From: Streptomyces decoyicus
GTDB lineage: Bacteria; Actinomycetota; Actinomycetes; Streptomycetales; Streptomycetaceae
DNA length: 64,000 nucleotides
NCBI RefSeq assembly: GCF_019880305.1
Contig: NZ_CP082301.1
Span: 6,448,001-6,512,000 of the forward strand
Direction: 5' to 3'
The notes beneath the pieces were generated by a model. That model was not told the DNA's origin, ran no database searches, and worked only from the letters and a program-made list of their open reading frames with translations. Of this stretch, positions 24,419 through 32,277 are shown piece after piece (position 1 is the stretch's first letter; each line of letters starts with the position of its first letter). Made by a program: the position numbers and the translations under genes.

Positions 24419-24856
24419 ATGCCCGCGTCCAAGGACCCCGGATCCACCGTCTTCTTCAAGCTGTCCATCGACGGGCAGGACCTCGGCCTGTTCAACGGCT
24501 GTGACGGGCTGGCCTCCGAGGTGGAGGTGGAGCAGCGGCAGGAGGGCGGCAATAACGGATTCGTCTGGCAGTTGCCCACCCGCGTGACGTACTCCACGAT
24601 CCGTCTCACCCGCCCCCTCACCCCCGACACCTCCCGCGTGGCGGCCTGGATTTCCTCCATCGCCACCGGTATCCGCAGGCCCACCGCCCAGATCGCCGCC
24701 CTGCGCGCAGACGGTTCGATCGTCGCGCAGTGGGGGCTGGTCGAGGTGCTGCCCGTGCGATGGCAGGGGCCGAGTCTGGACCCGGCCAGCCCGGGTGTGG
24801 CGACCGAGACGCTGGAGATCGCGCACCACGGATTCACCGACGCGGGAGGTGCCTGA
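24419..24856 (+). CDS. Second tube-like/tail protein (gp19 family)
   Basis: A 145-residue gp19-family protein: 'VFFKLSIDGQDLGLFNGCDG', 'EVEQRQEGGNNGFVWQLPT', 'ETLEIAHHGF'. In other CIS this position holds the tube-initiator or tail-tube adaptor that joins the inner tube to the LysM hub protein. The ribosome-binding site is weak. It is followed directly by the LysM gene. Confidence 0.88.
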   Translation: MPASKDPGSTVFFKLSIDGQDLGLFNGCDGLASEVEVEQRQEGGNNGFVWQLPTRVTYSTIRLTRPLTPDTSRVAAWISSIATGIRRPTAQIAALRADGSIVAQWGLVEVLPVRWQGPSLDPASPGVATETLEIAHHGFTDAGGA

Positions 24857-24857
24857 G

Positions 24858-25652
24858 GTGGCCGCGCCGACCGGCGGGAAGGCGGGCGCGAGTCTCGTAC
24901 GGGCCGCGCTCGCGATCCATCAGCCCCCCACCGACCTCGGCGGCTCGATCGGCGGCCGCATCGGTGAGGTGGAGTTCCAGTTCAATCCGACCCAGTTGCA
25001 GCTCGGCCGGGAGGCGGAGTGGCACACCCAGGCAGCGGTCGCCTACACGCGCGGTGCGCCGCCGAAGTTCACCGGCACCCGGCCCGCCACGCTCCAGCTG
25101 GAGGTGTTCCTGGACGCCTCCGGCACCCCGAACGCCGGGAAGGTGCAGAAGCAGGTGGAACTCCTGCTGTCCTGCTGCGAGGTGACACCCCAGAGCGTCA
25201 ACTCCAAGCGCCCTTCGCCTCCTTGGGTCCGCTTCTCCTGGGGGGCGTTCAACACCGTTCAGTTCGTCGCGTACGTGACGAGCGTCAGTGCCACCTACAC
25301 CCTCTTCAACCCCACCGGGGAGCCGATCCGCGCCACCTGCGCACTGTCCCTCACCGAGGTGGCCATGCCCACCAAGGGGCAGAACCCCACCTCCGGCGCG
25401 CTCTCCGCCCGCCGTATCCACCGCACGGTCGCGGGCGATTCGCTCGCCTCGCTGGCCTGGCGGGAGTACGGGGACGCGACCCGCTGGCGGCTGATCGCGG
25501 AGGCGAACGAGATCGACGATCCGATGCTGCTGCGGCCGGGCACCGAGCTGCTGCTGCCCGCCGCCGACGAAGGCCCGCCCGATGGGGTGCCCGATGGCCC
25601 TCCCGCGCCCAGCCCCTCCGGTCACCCCACAATCCCCGAGGCCTACCGATGA
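24858..25652 (+). CDS. LysM-domain baseplate hub protein (gp53-like)
   Basis: 264 residues. An N-terminal beta domain ('VEFQFNPTQLQLGREAEWHT') leads to a C-terminal LysM motif, 'HRTVAGDSLASLAWREYGD' then 'WRLIAEANEIDDPMLLRPG', about residues 190-240. These proteins link the tube initiator to the spike in CIS and T4-like baseplates. GTG at 24858 fits GGGAGG eight bases upstream. GTG at 24849, overlapping the previous gene, is an alternative. The stop overlaps the spike gene (ATGA). Confidence 0.88.
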   Translation: MAAPTGGKAGASLVRAALAIHQPPTDLGGSIGGRIGEVEFQFNPTQLQLGREAEWHTQAAVAYTRGAPPKFTGTRPATLQLEVFLDASGTPNAGKVQKQVELLLSCCEVTPQSVNSKRPSPPWVRFSWGAFNTVQFVAYVTSVSATYTLFNPTGEPIRATCALSLTEVAMPTKGQNPTSGALSARRIHRTVAGDSLASLAWREYGDATRWRLIAEANEIDDPMLLRPGTELLLPAADEGPPDGVPDGPPAPSPSGHPTIPEAYR

Positions 25653-27568
25653 GCGAGAAGACCTACACCAGCGTCCTGCACGTCGAGATCGGCGGCACGG
25701 TGCTGCCCGACAAGATCGCCGCCCTCCTCACCGAGGGCTGGGTCGACGCCAGCGTCAACGTCCCCTCCGCCTTTCAGCTCACCTTCTCCGACCGCGGCTC
25801 CGACATCCTCCAGACCTTCCCGAAGATGAAGATCGGCGCGAAGGCGGTGCTGTCGCCCTTCACCGACGGGCAGCGCGGCACCCCCATGCTGACCGGCGAG
25901 ATCACCGCTCTCGAAGTGGACGCGGACGCGAGCGGCAAGTCCCTGGTCGTCCGGGGCTACGATCCGGGCCACCGGCTGCTGCGCAACCGCCGGGTCGCGG
26001 GCTACCCCAACATGACCGCGAGCGACATCGTGCGCCGCCTCGCCGGCCGCAACAAGCTCTCCCTCGGCAAGGTGGAGGCCACCCGCACCGTCTACGAGCT
26101 GGCCACCCAGCCCAACATCACCGACTGGGACTTCCTGCTGCGCCTGGCCCAGGAGAACGACGTCCATCTCTCCTTCGACCCGCAGGGCAAGCTGCGGTTC
26201 GGCAAGCTCGCCCCCGCCTCCTCCGCGCCCGCGGACACCACACCGGCCGCGCAGAGCCCGTACGTCCTGGAGTTCGGCCACAACGCGCTGCACAGCAGGA
26301 TCGCGGTCACCGCCGCCGGGCAGGTCGCCAAGGCGGGCGCGCGCGGCTGGAACATGCGCGCCAAGCGCGCCCTGTCCGCCGAGTTCCCGGCCACGGCGAG
26401 CAAGGACATCGTCGCCGATATCGCGCCCGGAGCCCTCAGCAAGCCCTTCGGTGCCTCCGAACTGACCGCCACCGACACCCCGTTCACCACCCAGGCCCAG
26501 GTCACCCATGCCGCCCGCGCGCTCGCCGACGACGTGGCGGGCTCCTTCGCCGAGCTGGAGGTGGCGGTCACCGGGAATCCGCAGCTGACACCGGGCCGGC
26601 CGGTCGCGCTCAAGGGCGCCGGCTTCCCCTTCGAAGGGAAGTACACCGCGACCGGCGTACGCCATGTCTTCGAGTCCGGGCGGCAGTTCACCACCTGGCT
26701 GACCGTCTCGGGACGGCAGTTCCGGTCGCTGTACGGGCTCGCGTCCGGCGGCGCGGACACGGCGCCGCCCATGCCGGGCGTGGCGATGGCGCTGGTCAGC
26801 AACGCCAAGGACCCGCTGAAGCTGGGCCGGGTCAGGCTGCGTTTCCCCTGGCTGTCGGACACCTACGAGAGCGACTGGTGCCGGGTCGCGCAGCTGGGCG
26901 GTGTACGGGGCGGCGGGCTGATCCTGCCGGAGGTCGGCGACGAGGTGCTGTGTGCCTTCGACCGGGGCTCCCTGGAGCATCCGTACGTACTCGCCGGGCT
27001 CTACAACGGTATCGACAAGCCCACCCCGCAGACGGACGGCCTGCCGGCTGTCGACCCGACCAGCGGCCGGGTCAACTGGCGCTCCCTCGCCTCGCGCAGC
27101 GGCCACACCGTCGAACTCGTCGACGCCAAGTCCCGGATGAAGAGCGGCATCAGGCTGCAGACCGGCAACGGCAAGCTCACCGTCCACATGGACGAGACGC
27201 GCACCCAGGTCACCATCCGCAGTGACGGTTCCGTCTCCATCACCGGGACCCGGAATGTGAGCATCAAGGCGGGCGGCAACCTGTCGCTGATCGCGGGTGG
27301 CTCGCTGACGATGAGTGCCGGCGGGGCGGTCGACATCAAGGCGGGCGCGAAGTTCGGCGTCGCGGCGGGCGCCGTGGCGGACATCAACGCGACCGGCGCC
27401 ATCAGCCTCAAGTCGGCCGGCGCGGTGGCCGTCAACTCGGTCGGCGCGGTCTCCGTCTCCGCGGTCGGCGCGGTGGCCGTCAACGCGGGCGCCGCGGCAG
27501 CCATCAACTCGCCGGCCACGGTCACGCTGAACGCACCGGCCGTCCTGCGCAACGGCATTCCCTTCTAG
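25649..27568 (+). CDS. VgrG-like central spike protein
   Basis: 639 residues. The N-terminal gp27-like hub domain spans about 1-350. The gp5 OB-fold follows at about 374-455 ('RVRLRFPWLSDTYESDWCRV', 'GGGLILPEVGDEVLCAFDRG'). A C-terminal beta-helix of octad repeats runs from about 537 to the end ('VAVNSVGAVSVSAVGAVAVN'). It forms the membrane-piercing tip. The start overlaps the LysM stop. No PAAR domain is fused at the end. Confidence 0.93.
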   Translation: MSEKTYTSVLHVEIGGTVLPDKIAALLTEGWVDASVNVPSAFQLTFSDRGSDILQTFPKMKIGAKAVLSPFTDGQRGTPMLTGEITALEVDADASGKSLVVRGYDPGHRLLRNRRVAGYPNMTASDIVRRLAGRNKLSLGKVEATRTVYELATQPNITDWDFLLRLAQENDVHLSFDPQGKLRFGKLAPASSAPADTTPAAQSPYVLEFGHNALHSRIAVTAAGQVAKAGARGWNMRAKRALSAEFPATASKDIVADIAPGALSKPFGASELTATDTPFTTQAQVTHAARALADDVAGSFAELEVAVTGNPQLTPGRPVALKGAGFPFEGKYTATGVRHVFESGRQFTTWLTVSGRQFRSLYGLASGGADTAPPMPGVAMALVSNAKDPLKLGRVRLRFPWLSDTYESDWCRVAQLGGVRGGGLILPEVGDEVLCAFDRGSLEHPYVLAGLYNGIDKPTPQTDGLPAVDPTSGRVNWRSLASRSGHTVELVDAKSRMKSGIRLQTGNGKLTVHMDETRTQVTIRSDGSVSITGTRNVSIKAGGNLSLIAGGSLTMSAGGAVDIKAGAKFGVAAGAVADINATGAISLKSAGAVAVNSVGAVSVSAVGAVAVNAGAAAAINSPATVTLNAPAVLRNGIPF

Positions 27569-27615
27569 GGGCCGAGGAAGGTGAGGGACATGCATCTCAA
27601 GGGGGGGCACCGGAC

Positions 27616-28038
27616 ATGAGTGAACAGTTCGTCGGTGCGGGCTGGACCTTCCCGCTGCGTACCGACCCGGGCGGCGGTATCGCACTGGCCCGCCGCGAGC
27701 GGGAGATCGAGGAGTCGATCCGGCTGGTGCTGGCCACCGCGCCCGGCGAACGGCCGATGCGGCCCGAATTCGGCTGCGCTGTCCACGACATGGTCTTCGC
27801 ACCGGTCAACGAGGCGACGGCCGGCCGTATCCGCTACGAGGTGCGGTCCTCGCTCGACCGCTGGGAGCCGCGCATCGAGGTCCAGGACGTCGAGGTGAGC
27901 CCGGCGCCGGACGAGCCGTCCGTGCTGTTCATCGATGTGCGCTACAGCGTGCGCGGCACCAACAACCCGCGCAGCCTCGTCTTCCCCTTCTACGTGATTC
28001 CGTCCACGGAATCACCGTCCACCGAAAGCGAAGCCTGA
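27616..28038 (+). CDS. Baseplate wedge protein (GPW/gp25 family)
   Basis: A 140-residue gp25-type protein with 'LARREREIEESIRLVLATAP' and 'ERPMRPEFGCAVHDMVFAP', the E-P-R-type core that nucleates sheath polymerisation. Its last base is shared with the next ATG. Confidence 0.93.
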   Translation: MSEQFVGAGWTFPLRTDPGGGIALARREREIEESIRLVLATAPGERPMRPEFGCAVHDMVFAPVNEATAGRIRYEVRSSLDRWEPRIEVQDVEVSPAPDEPSVLFIDVRYSVRGTNNPRSLVFPFYVIPSTESPSTESEA

Positions 28039-30053
28039 TGGCCCTGCCCGCACCCCACCTCGACGACCGCCGGTTCCAGCAGTTCGTCGACGACGCCAAG
28101 CGCTATATCCAGCAGCGCTGCCCCGAGTGGACCGACCACAATGTCTCGGACCCGGGCGTGACCCTCATCGAGGCCGTCGCGCACATGGCCGACCAGATCG
28201 TCTACCGCCTCAACCGGGTGCCGGAGAAGAACCATCTGGCCTTCCTCGACCTGCTCGGTGTCACCCTCTTCCCGCCCTCCGCGGCCCGCGCCGACGTCAC
28301 GTTCTGGCTCTCCGCCCCGCAGCCCGAAGCCGTGGTGCTGCCGGCCGGGACGGAGGTGGCCACCGGCCGTACCGAGAGCGAGGAGGCGGTGCCCTTCGCC
28401 ACCGAGGACGATCTGACCGTCGTGCCCTGCGAACTGGCCGCCGTGCTGCGGCAGGAGGCCGGGAGCACGCCCGAGGACTGCGGTCAGGACGTCCTCGGCG
28501 GCCGCGATGTGGCCGTCTTCGCGGCCGCCCCGCAGCCGGGCGACACCCTGCTGTTCGGGCTGTCGGCGGCGGTGCCGCGCTGCGCGGCCGTACTGCGGCT
28601 GGACAGCCGGGTGGACGGCGTCGGCGTCGACCCGCGTCAGCCGCCGCTGTGCTGGGAGGCATGGACCGCCGACGGGTGGACGGAGTGCGAGGTGGCGGAG
28701 GACTCCACCGGCGGCCTCAACCGGCCCGGTGAGGTCGTGCTGCACGTCCCCGCCGGGCACCTCGTCTCGCGCGTCGGCCGGATCGACTCCGCCTGGCTGC
28801 GCTGCCGGGTCGTCGAGGCGGCCCCTGGCCAGCCCTTCTACAGCGCTTCGCCGACGGTACGGTCCGCCTCCGCGTTCACCATCGGGGGCACGACCAGGGT
28901 CGCGCACGCCGACGTGGTGCGGGACGAGCCGCTCGGCGAGTCCACGGGCGTGCCCGGCCAGCGGCTGCGCCTGGCGCACGCACCCGTCGTCGCCGACCGT
29001 CCGCCACTGAGGCTGGAGATCTCCGACGGGGACGGCTGGCAGGAGTGGCAGGTCGTCCCCGACTTCGCCGCCTCGGGCCCGCACGACCGGCACCTCACCC
29101 TCAACGCCGCCACCGGCGAAATCGCCTTCGGCCCCTCGGTGCGCCAGCCGAACGGCGAGGTGAGCCAGTTCGGGGCCGTACCGCCCAAGGGTGCGGCCAT
29201 ACGGGCCGCGCACTACCGCACCGGCGGCGGGCGCTCCGGAAACGTGGCGCGCGGGGCGATCCAGGTGCTGCGCAGCTCCATCCCGTATGTGGCGCGGGTG
29301 GAGAACCGGGAGGCGGCGCGCGGCGGGGTCGACGGCGAGACGGTGCAGGAGGCGAAGGTGCGGGCGCCGATCGCGCTGCGCGCCCAGGAACGGGCCGTGA
29401 CCGCCCGCGACTACGAGGAGCTGGCGCGGCGCGCGGCCCCCGAGGCGGCCCGTATCGCCTGCCTCGCGGTCGATCCCGCGGAGCCCGCCCCGGGTGCGTC
29501 CGCCGGCACCGGCGGTACGGGCCAGGGCGGCGCGGCGGGCCGGACCGGTGAGAACGCCGTCCGCGTCCTGGTCGTCCCCCAGGCGGTCCCCGACCCCGGC
29601 GGCCGCCTCCGCTTCGAGCAGCTGGTGCCCGGCAAGGAACTCCTCGGCCGGATCACGGGGTTCCTGGACGAGCGCCGCCCCCTGGGCACCCGCCTCGCGG
29701 TGGGCCCGCCCTTCTACCAGGGCGTCACGGTCGTCGCGACGCTGCACTCCTTCCGGGCTGCGCGGGCCGAGCGGGTACGGGCCGAGGCTCTGGACGCGCT
29801 GTATGCCTACCTCGACCCGCTGACCGGCGGCGCGCACGGGGAGGGCTGGCCGTTCGGCCGCCCGCTGCGCTCCGGTGAGATCTTCGCCGCCCTCCAGCGC
29901 GTACCCGGCGTGGAACTGGTCGACGAGGTCCTGCTGCACCCCGCCGACCCGCTCACCGGCCGCCGCGGCGACGCCACCGACCGCATCGAACTCGCGCCGT
30001 CCGCCGTGCTGTTCCCGTTCGACCACCGCGTCCGTGTGATCGAGGCACGATGA
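28038..30053 (+). CDS. Baseplate J-like assembly protein
   Basis: 671 residues, typical of the large CIS baseplate J/gp6 proteins. The N-terminus 'WTDHNVSDPGVTLIEAVAHM' and the C-terminal half 'YRTGGGRSGNVARGAIQVL', 'ERAVTARDYEELARRAAPE' and 'PFYQGVTVVATLHSFRAA' match the family. A Gly-rich insertion lies at about residues 485-505. It forms the baseplate wedge with gp25 and gpI. Coupled to both neighbours by short overlaps. Confidence 0.93.
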   Translation: MALPAPHLDDRRFQQFVDDAKRYIQQRCPEWTDHNVSDPGVTLIEAVAHMADQIVYRLNRVPEKNHLAFLDLLGVTLFPPSAARADVTFWLSAPQPEAVVLPAGTEVATGRTESEEAVPFATEDDLTVVPCELAAVLRQEAGSTPEDCGQDVLGGRDVAVFAAAPQPGDTLLFGLSAAVPRCAAVLRLDSRVDGVGVDPRQPPLCWEAWTADGWTECEVAEDSTGGLNRPGEVVLHVPAGHLVSRVGRIDSAWLRCRVVEAAPGQPFYSASPTVRSASAFTIGGTTRVAHADVVRDEPLGESTGVPGQRLRLAHAPVVADRPPLRLEISDGDGWQEWQVVPDFAASGPHDRHLTLNAATGEIAFGPSVRQPNGEVSQFGAVPPKGAAIRAAHYRTGGGRSGNVARGAIQVLRSSIPYVARVENREAARGGVDGETVQEAKVRAPIALRAQERAVTARDYEELARRAAPEAARIACLAVDPAEPAPGASAGTGGTGQGGAAGRTGENAVRVLVVPQAVPDPGGRLRFEQLVPGKELLGRITGFLDERRPLGTRLAVGPPFYQGVTVVATLHSFRAARAERVRAEALDALYAYLDPLTGGAHGEGWPFGRPLRSGEIFAALQRVPGVELVDEVLLHPADPLTGRRGDATDRIELAPSAVLFPFDHRVRVIEAR

Positions 30054-30655
30054 GGGGCACTTCGACGGGGATGCTGTCCCCGCACCCCCTGGGCGCGGCG
30101 CTCCCCGCCGTCTACGCCGACGACGACTTCACCCAGCGCTTCGTGGAGGGCCTCGATGTGGTCCTCGCCCCGCTCTTCCACGTACTGGACTGCCTGGAGA
30201 GCTACTTCACGCCCACCCTCGCGCCGGAGGACTTCGTCGACTGGCTGACGACCTGGGTCGGCACCGAACTCGACGGTACGGAAGCGCTGTCCACCCGCCG
30301 CCGCGCGGTGGCCACGGCCGTCTCACTGCACCGCGTCCGCGGCACCCGGCTCGGCCTGTCCGAGGCGGTCCACCTGGCCTTCGGCGTACGCCCGGAGATC
30401 ACTGAGAGCGGCGGCGCGACCTGGTCCGCACGCCCGCTCGGCCCGTTCCCCGGCTCCCCGCACCCCGGCCTACGGGTGACCCTGCGGGTCCACGACCCCG
30501 CCGCCACCGACCCGCACCGCCTGCACGCCGTCGTAGCGGCGGCCCGCCCCGCGCACCTCCCCTTCACGGTCGAGGTGACCACGCCACGCGCCCCTGGCGC
30601 CCACGCCGGACCCACCCCCGACGCCACGTCTGAAGCCACCTCCGAAGGAACCTGA
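30050..30655 (+). CDS. Tail protein I-like baseplate component
   Basis: A 201-residue gpI-type protein: 'LPAVYADDDFTQRFVEGLDV', 'ESYFTPTLAPEDFVDWLTTW', 'VSLHRVRGTRLGLSEAVHLA'. It belongs to the baseplate wedge. The ATG overlaps the previous stop, and the next gene begins three bases after its TGA. Confidence 0.92.
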   Translation: MRGTSTGMLSPHPLGAALPAVYADDDFTQRFVEGLDVVLAPLFHVLDCLESYFTPTLAPEDFVDWLTTWVGTELDGTEALSTRRRAVATAVSLHRVRGTRLGLSEAVHLAFGVRPEITESGGATWSARPLGPFPGSPHPGLRVTLRVHDPAATDPHRLHAVVAAARPAHLPFTVEVTTPRAPGAHAGPTPDATSEATSEGT

Positions 30656-30658
30656 CCC

Positions 30659-32179
30659 ATGGCCACCGACATCACCACCTGCCCGGACTGCGGCGCCCCG
30701 GCTCCCCAGACGGGCCAGTCGTTCTGCGACTCCTGCGGCGCTTTCCTGCGCTGGGACCGGCCTGCGGCATCGACCTCCTCGCCGCCCGCGCCCCCGTCGG
30801 CGGTGCCCCGGCCCGCGACCCCGCCGCCCACGTCGGCGCCGGACACGGCGCGCCCACACCCTGCGGCGAGCGGGCAGGGCCCGGCGAGCGGGACGGGCTC
30901 GGCGAGCGGTCCGCACGGCATTCCCGACCGCCCCGGCCATCGGGACGACGCCGTACGCCCCGACGCCACCCCGCCTCGAACGAGCCCCCCTGCGCCTCCT
31001 GCACCCGCTGTCCCTCCTGCACCCACGGCCCCTCCTGCACCCGCGGCCCCTCCTGCACCCGCGGCCCCTCCTGCACCCGCGGCCCCTCCTGCACCCATGG
31101 CCCCCACTGCCGCGGGCACCACCGACGCGGGCGTCGTCCCGCACTGGGACGGCGGCGAGGACCCCACCACCCCGCTCCCGACAACCACCTCCGCCGCCGA
31201 CGACGGGACAGTGCCCCCGCCCCGGCCCGCCCCGAACAGCCCCGAGCGCCCACAGAGCCGACAGAGCGCACAGAGCCCGGCCCCCCCACCCGGCCAGGCC
31301 GCCCCGACACGGCCCCCGGCCGGCGAGCGGAACATCTCCGACACCGGCATCCGCGCCCTTCTGGTCCCCGTGCCGGATGCCTCGCCCACGGCGCCCCCGG
31401 AGGCACCCGGCAGTGTCCTGCCCGGCCGGCCCGATCCGGCCCGGCCCCGGGTCCGCACCCCGCAGGCCGCCCCCGAGCCCGAGGACGGCACACCCTGCCC
31501 GAGCTGCGCCACACCCAACGCGCCACGTCGCCACTTCTGCCACAGCTGTGCCACCCCCCTCACGGACACCACCCGCAAGAACGCCGAAGGGCCGTACGCC
31601 GGCGAGCGCCCGCGGCTGCACCGCGACCGCACCCGGTGGATCGCCCGTGCCGTGGTGGCGGCCGTGATCGCCGCTGTCGTGGCCGGGGGCATCATCGGGG
31701 GGCCGCCGGCCGCACGAGCCGTCCAGGACCACTTCGCCAAGCGCGTCCAGGTGCCTGCCGCCACCTGGAAGGCATCACACTCCGGGCCCGAGCAGGGCGC
31801 GAAGCTCGCCTTCGACGGCTACTCCAACACCTGGTGGGGAACGGGCTATTCGGGCGCCTCCGACGGCCAGTACCTGGAGGCCGGCTTCGGCCAGCCCACC
31901 GACCTGCTGAACATGGTGATCACGCCCGGCGCCTCCGCACGCACCCCCCAGGCCACCGACCCGGCCCGCCCGCACGAGTTCGACCTGCTCGTGACGGACT
32001 CCGCGGGCAAGCGGCACCTCCTGCGCTACCGGCTCAACGACGGCGGACCGCAGAAAATCGATGTCCGCGTACGGGACGCGATGACCGTACGACTGGTGCT
32101 GCACTCCGCGTACGGCGCCACAGACGCCAAACAAGTAGCCATCGCCGAGCTGGAGTTCTACGGCCGCTCCACGGGCTGA
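30659..32179 (+). CDS. Zinc-ribbon membrane protein with NADase-type glycan-binding domain (CisA-like)
   Basis: 506 residues. Two zinc ribbons occur, 'CPDCGAPAPQTGQSFCDSC' at about residues 8-26 and 'CPSCATPNAPRRHFCHSC' at about 279-296, separated by a Pro/Ala-rich disordered stretch with 18-bp AAPPAP repeats. One transmembrane helix ('AVVAAVIAAVVAGGIIGG') follows at about 329-350. The remaining 155 residues form a discoidin/F5-8-like extracellular domain ('FDGYSNTWWGTGYSGASDGQ', 'TVRLVLHSAYGATDAKQVAI'). It closes the CIS operon. In S. coelicolor a CIS-encoded membrane protein (CisA) is reported to attach particles to the membrane and to be needed for CIS-linked death. This is the best candidate here, by architecture and position. 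Confidence 0.8.
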   Translation: MATDITTCPDCGAPAPQTGQSFCDSCGAFLRWDRPAASTSSPPAPPSAVPRPATPPPTSAPDTARPHPAASGQGPASGTGSASGPHGIPDRPGHRDDAVRPDATPPRTSPPAPPAPAVPPAPTAPPAPAAPPAPAAPPAPAAPPAPMAPTAAGTTDAGVVPHWDGGEDPTTPLPTTTSAADDGTVPPPRPAPNSPERPQSRQSAQSPAPPPGQAAPTRPPAGERNISDTGIRALLVPVPDASPTAPPEAPGSVLPGRPDPARPRVRTPQAAPEPEDGTPCPSCATPNAPRRHFCHSCATPLTDTTRKNAEGPYAGERPRLHRDRTRWIARAVVAAVIAAVVAGGIIGGPPAARAVQDHFAKRVQVPAATWKASHSGPEQGAKLAFDGYSNTWWGTGYSGASDGQYLEAGFGQPTDLLNMVITPGASARTPQATDPARPHEFDLLVTDSAGKRHLLRYRLNDGGPQKIDVRVRDAMTVRLVLHSAYGATDAKQVAIAELEFYGRSTG

Positions 32180-32203
32180 GCGCCCCCAAAAAGCCCCACG
32201 GCC

Positions 32204-32259
32204 GCCGCCGCACCCCCTCCTGACCCGCGTCTTCGCAAGTCAGCAGGGGGTGCGGCGGC
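32204..32259. terminator. Strong bidirectional terminator
   Basis: A 15-bp perfect stem GCCGCCGCACCCCCT / AGGGGGTGCGGCGGC encloses a smaller TGAC/GTCA stem. It separates the CIS operon from the convergent murA-like gene and probably ends both transcripts. Confidence 0.85.
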
Positions 32260-32277
32260 TTTCCTCCAGAGGGTGCT

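Noticed and set aside
7956..32179. Integrated prophage
   Set aside because: Tail-like genes are present, but there are no capsid, portal, terminase, integrase or lysis genes and no attachment repeats. The AAA+, DUF4255 and DUF4157 genes mark a CIS.
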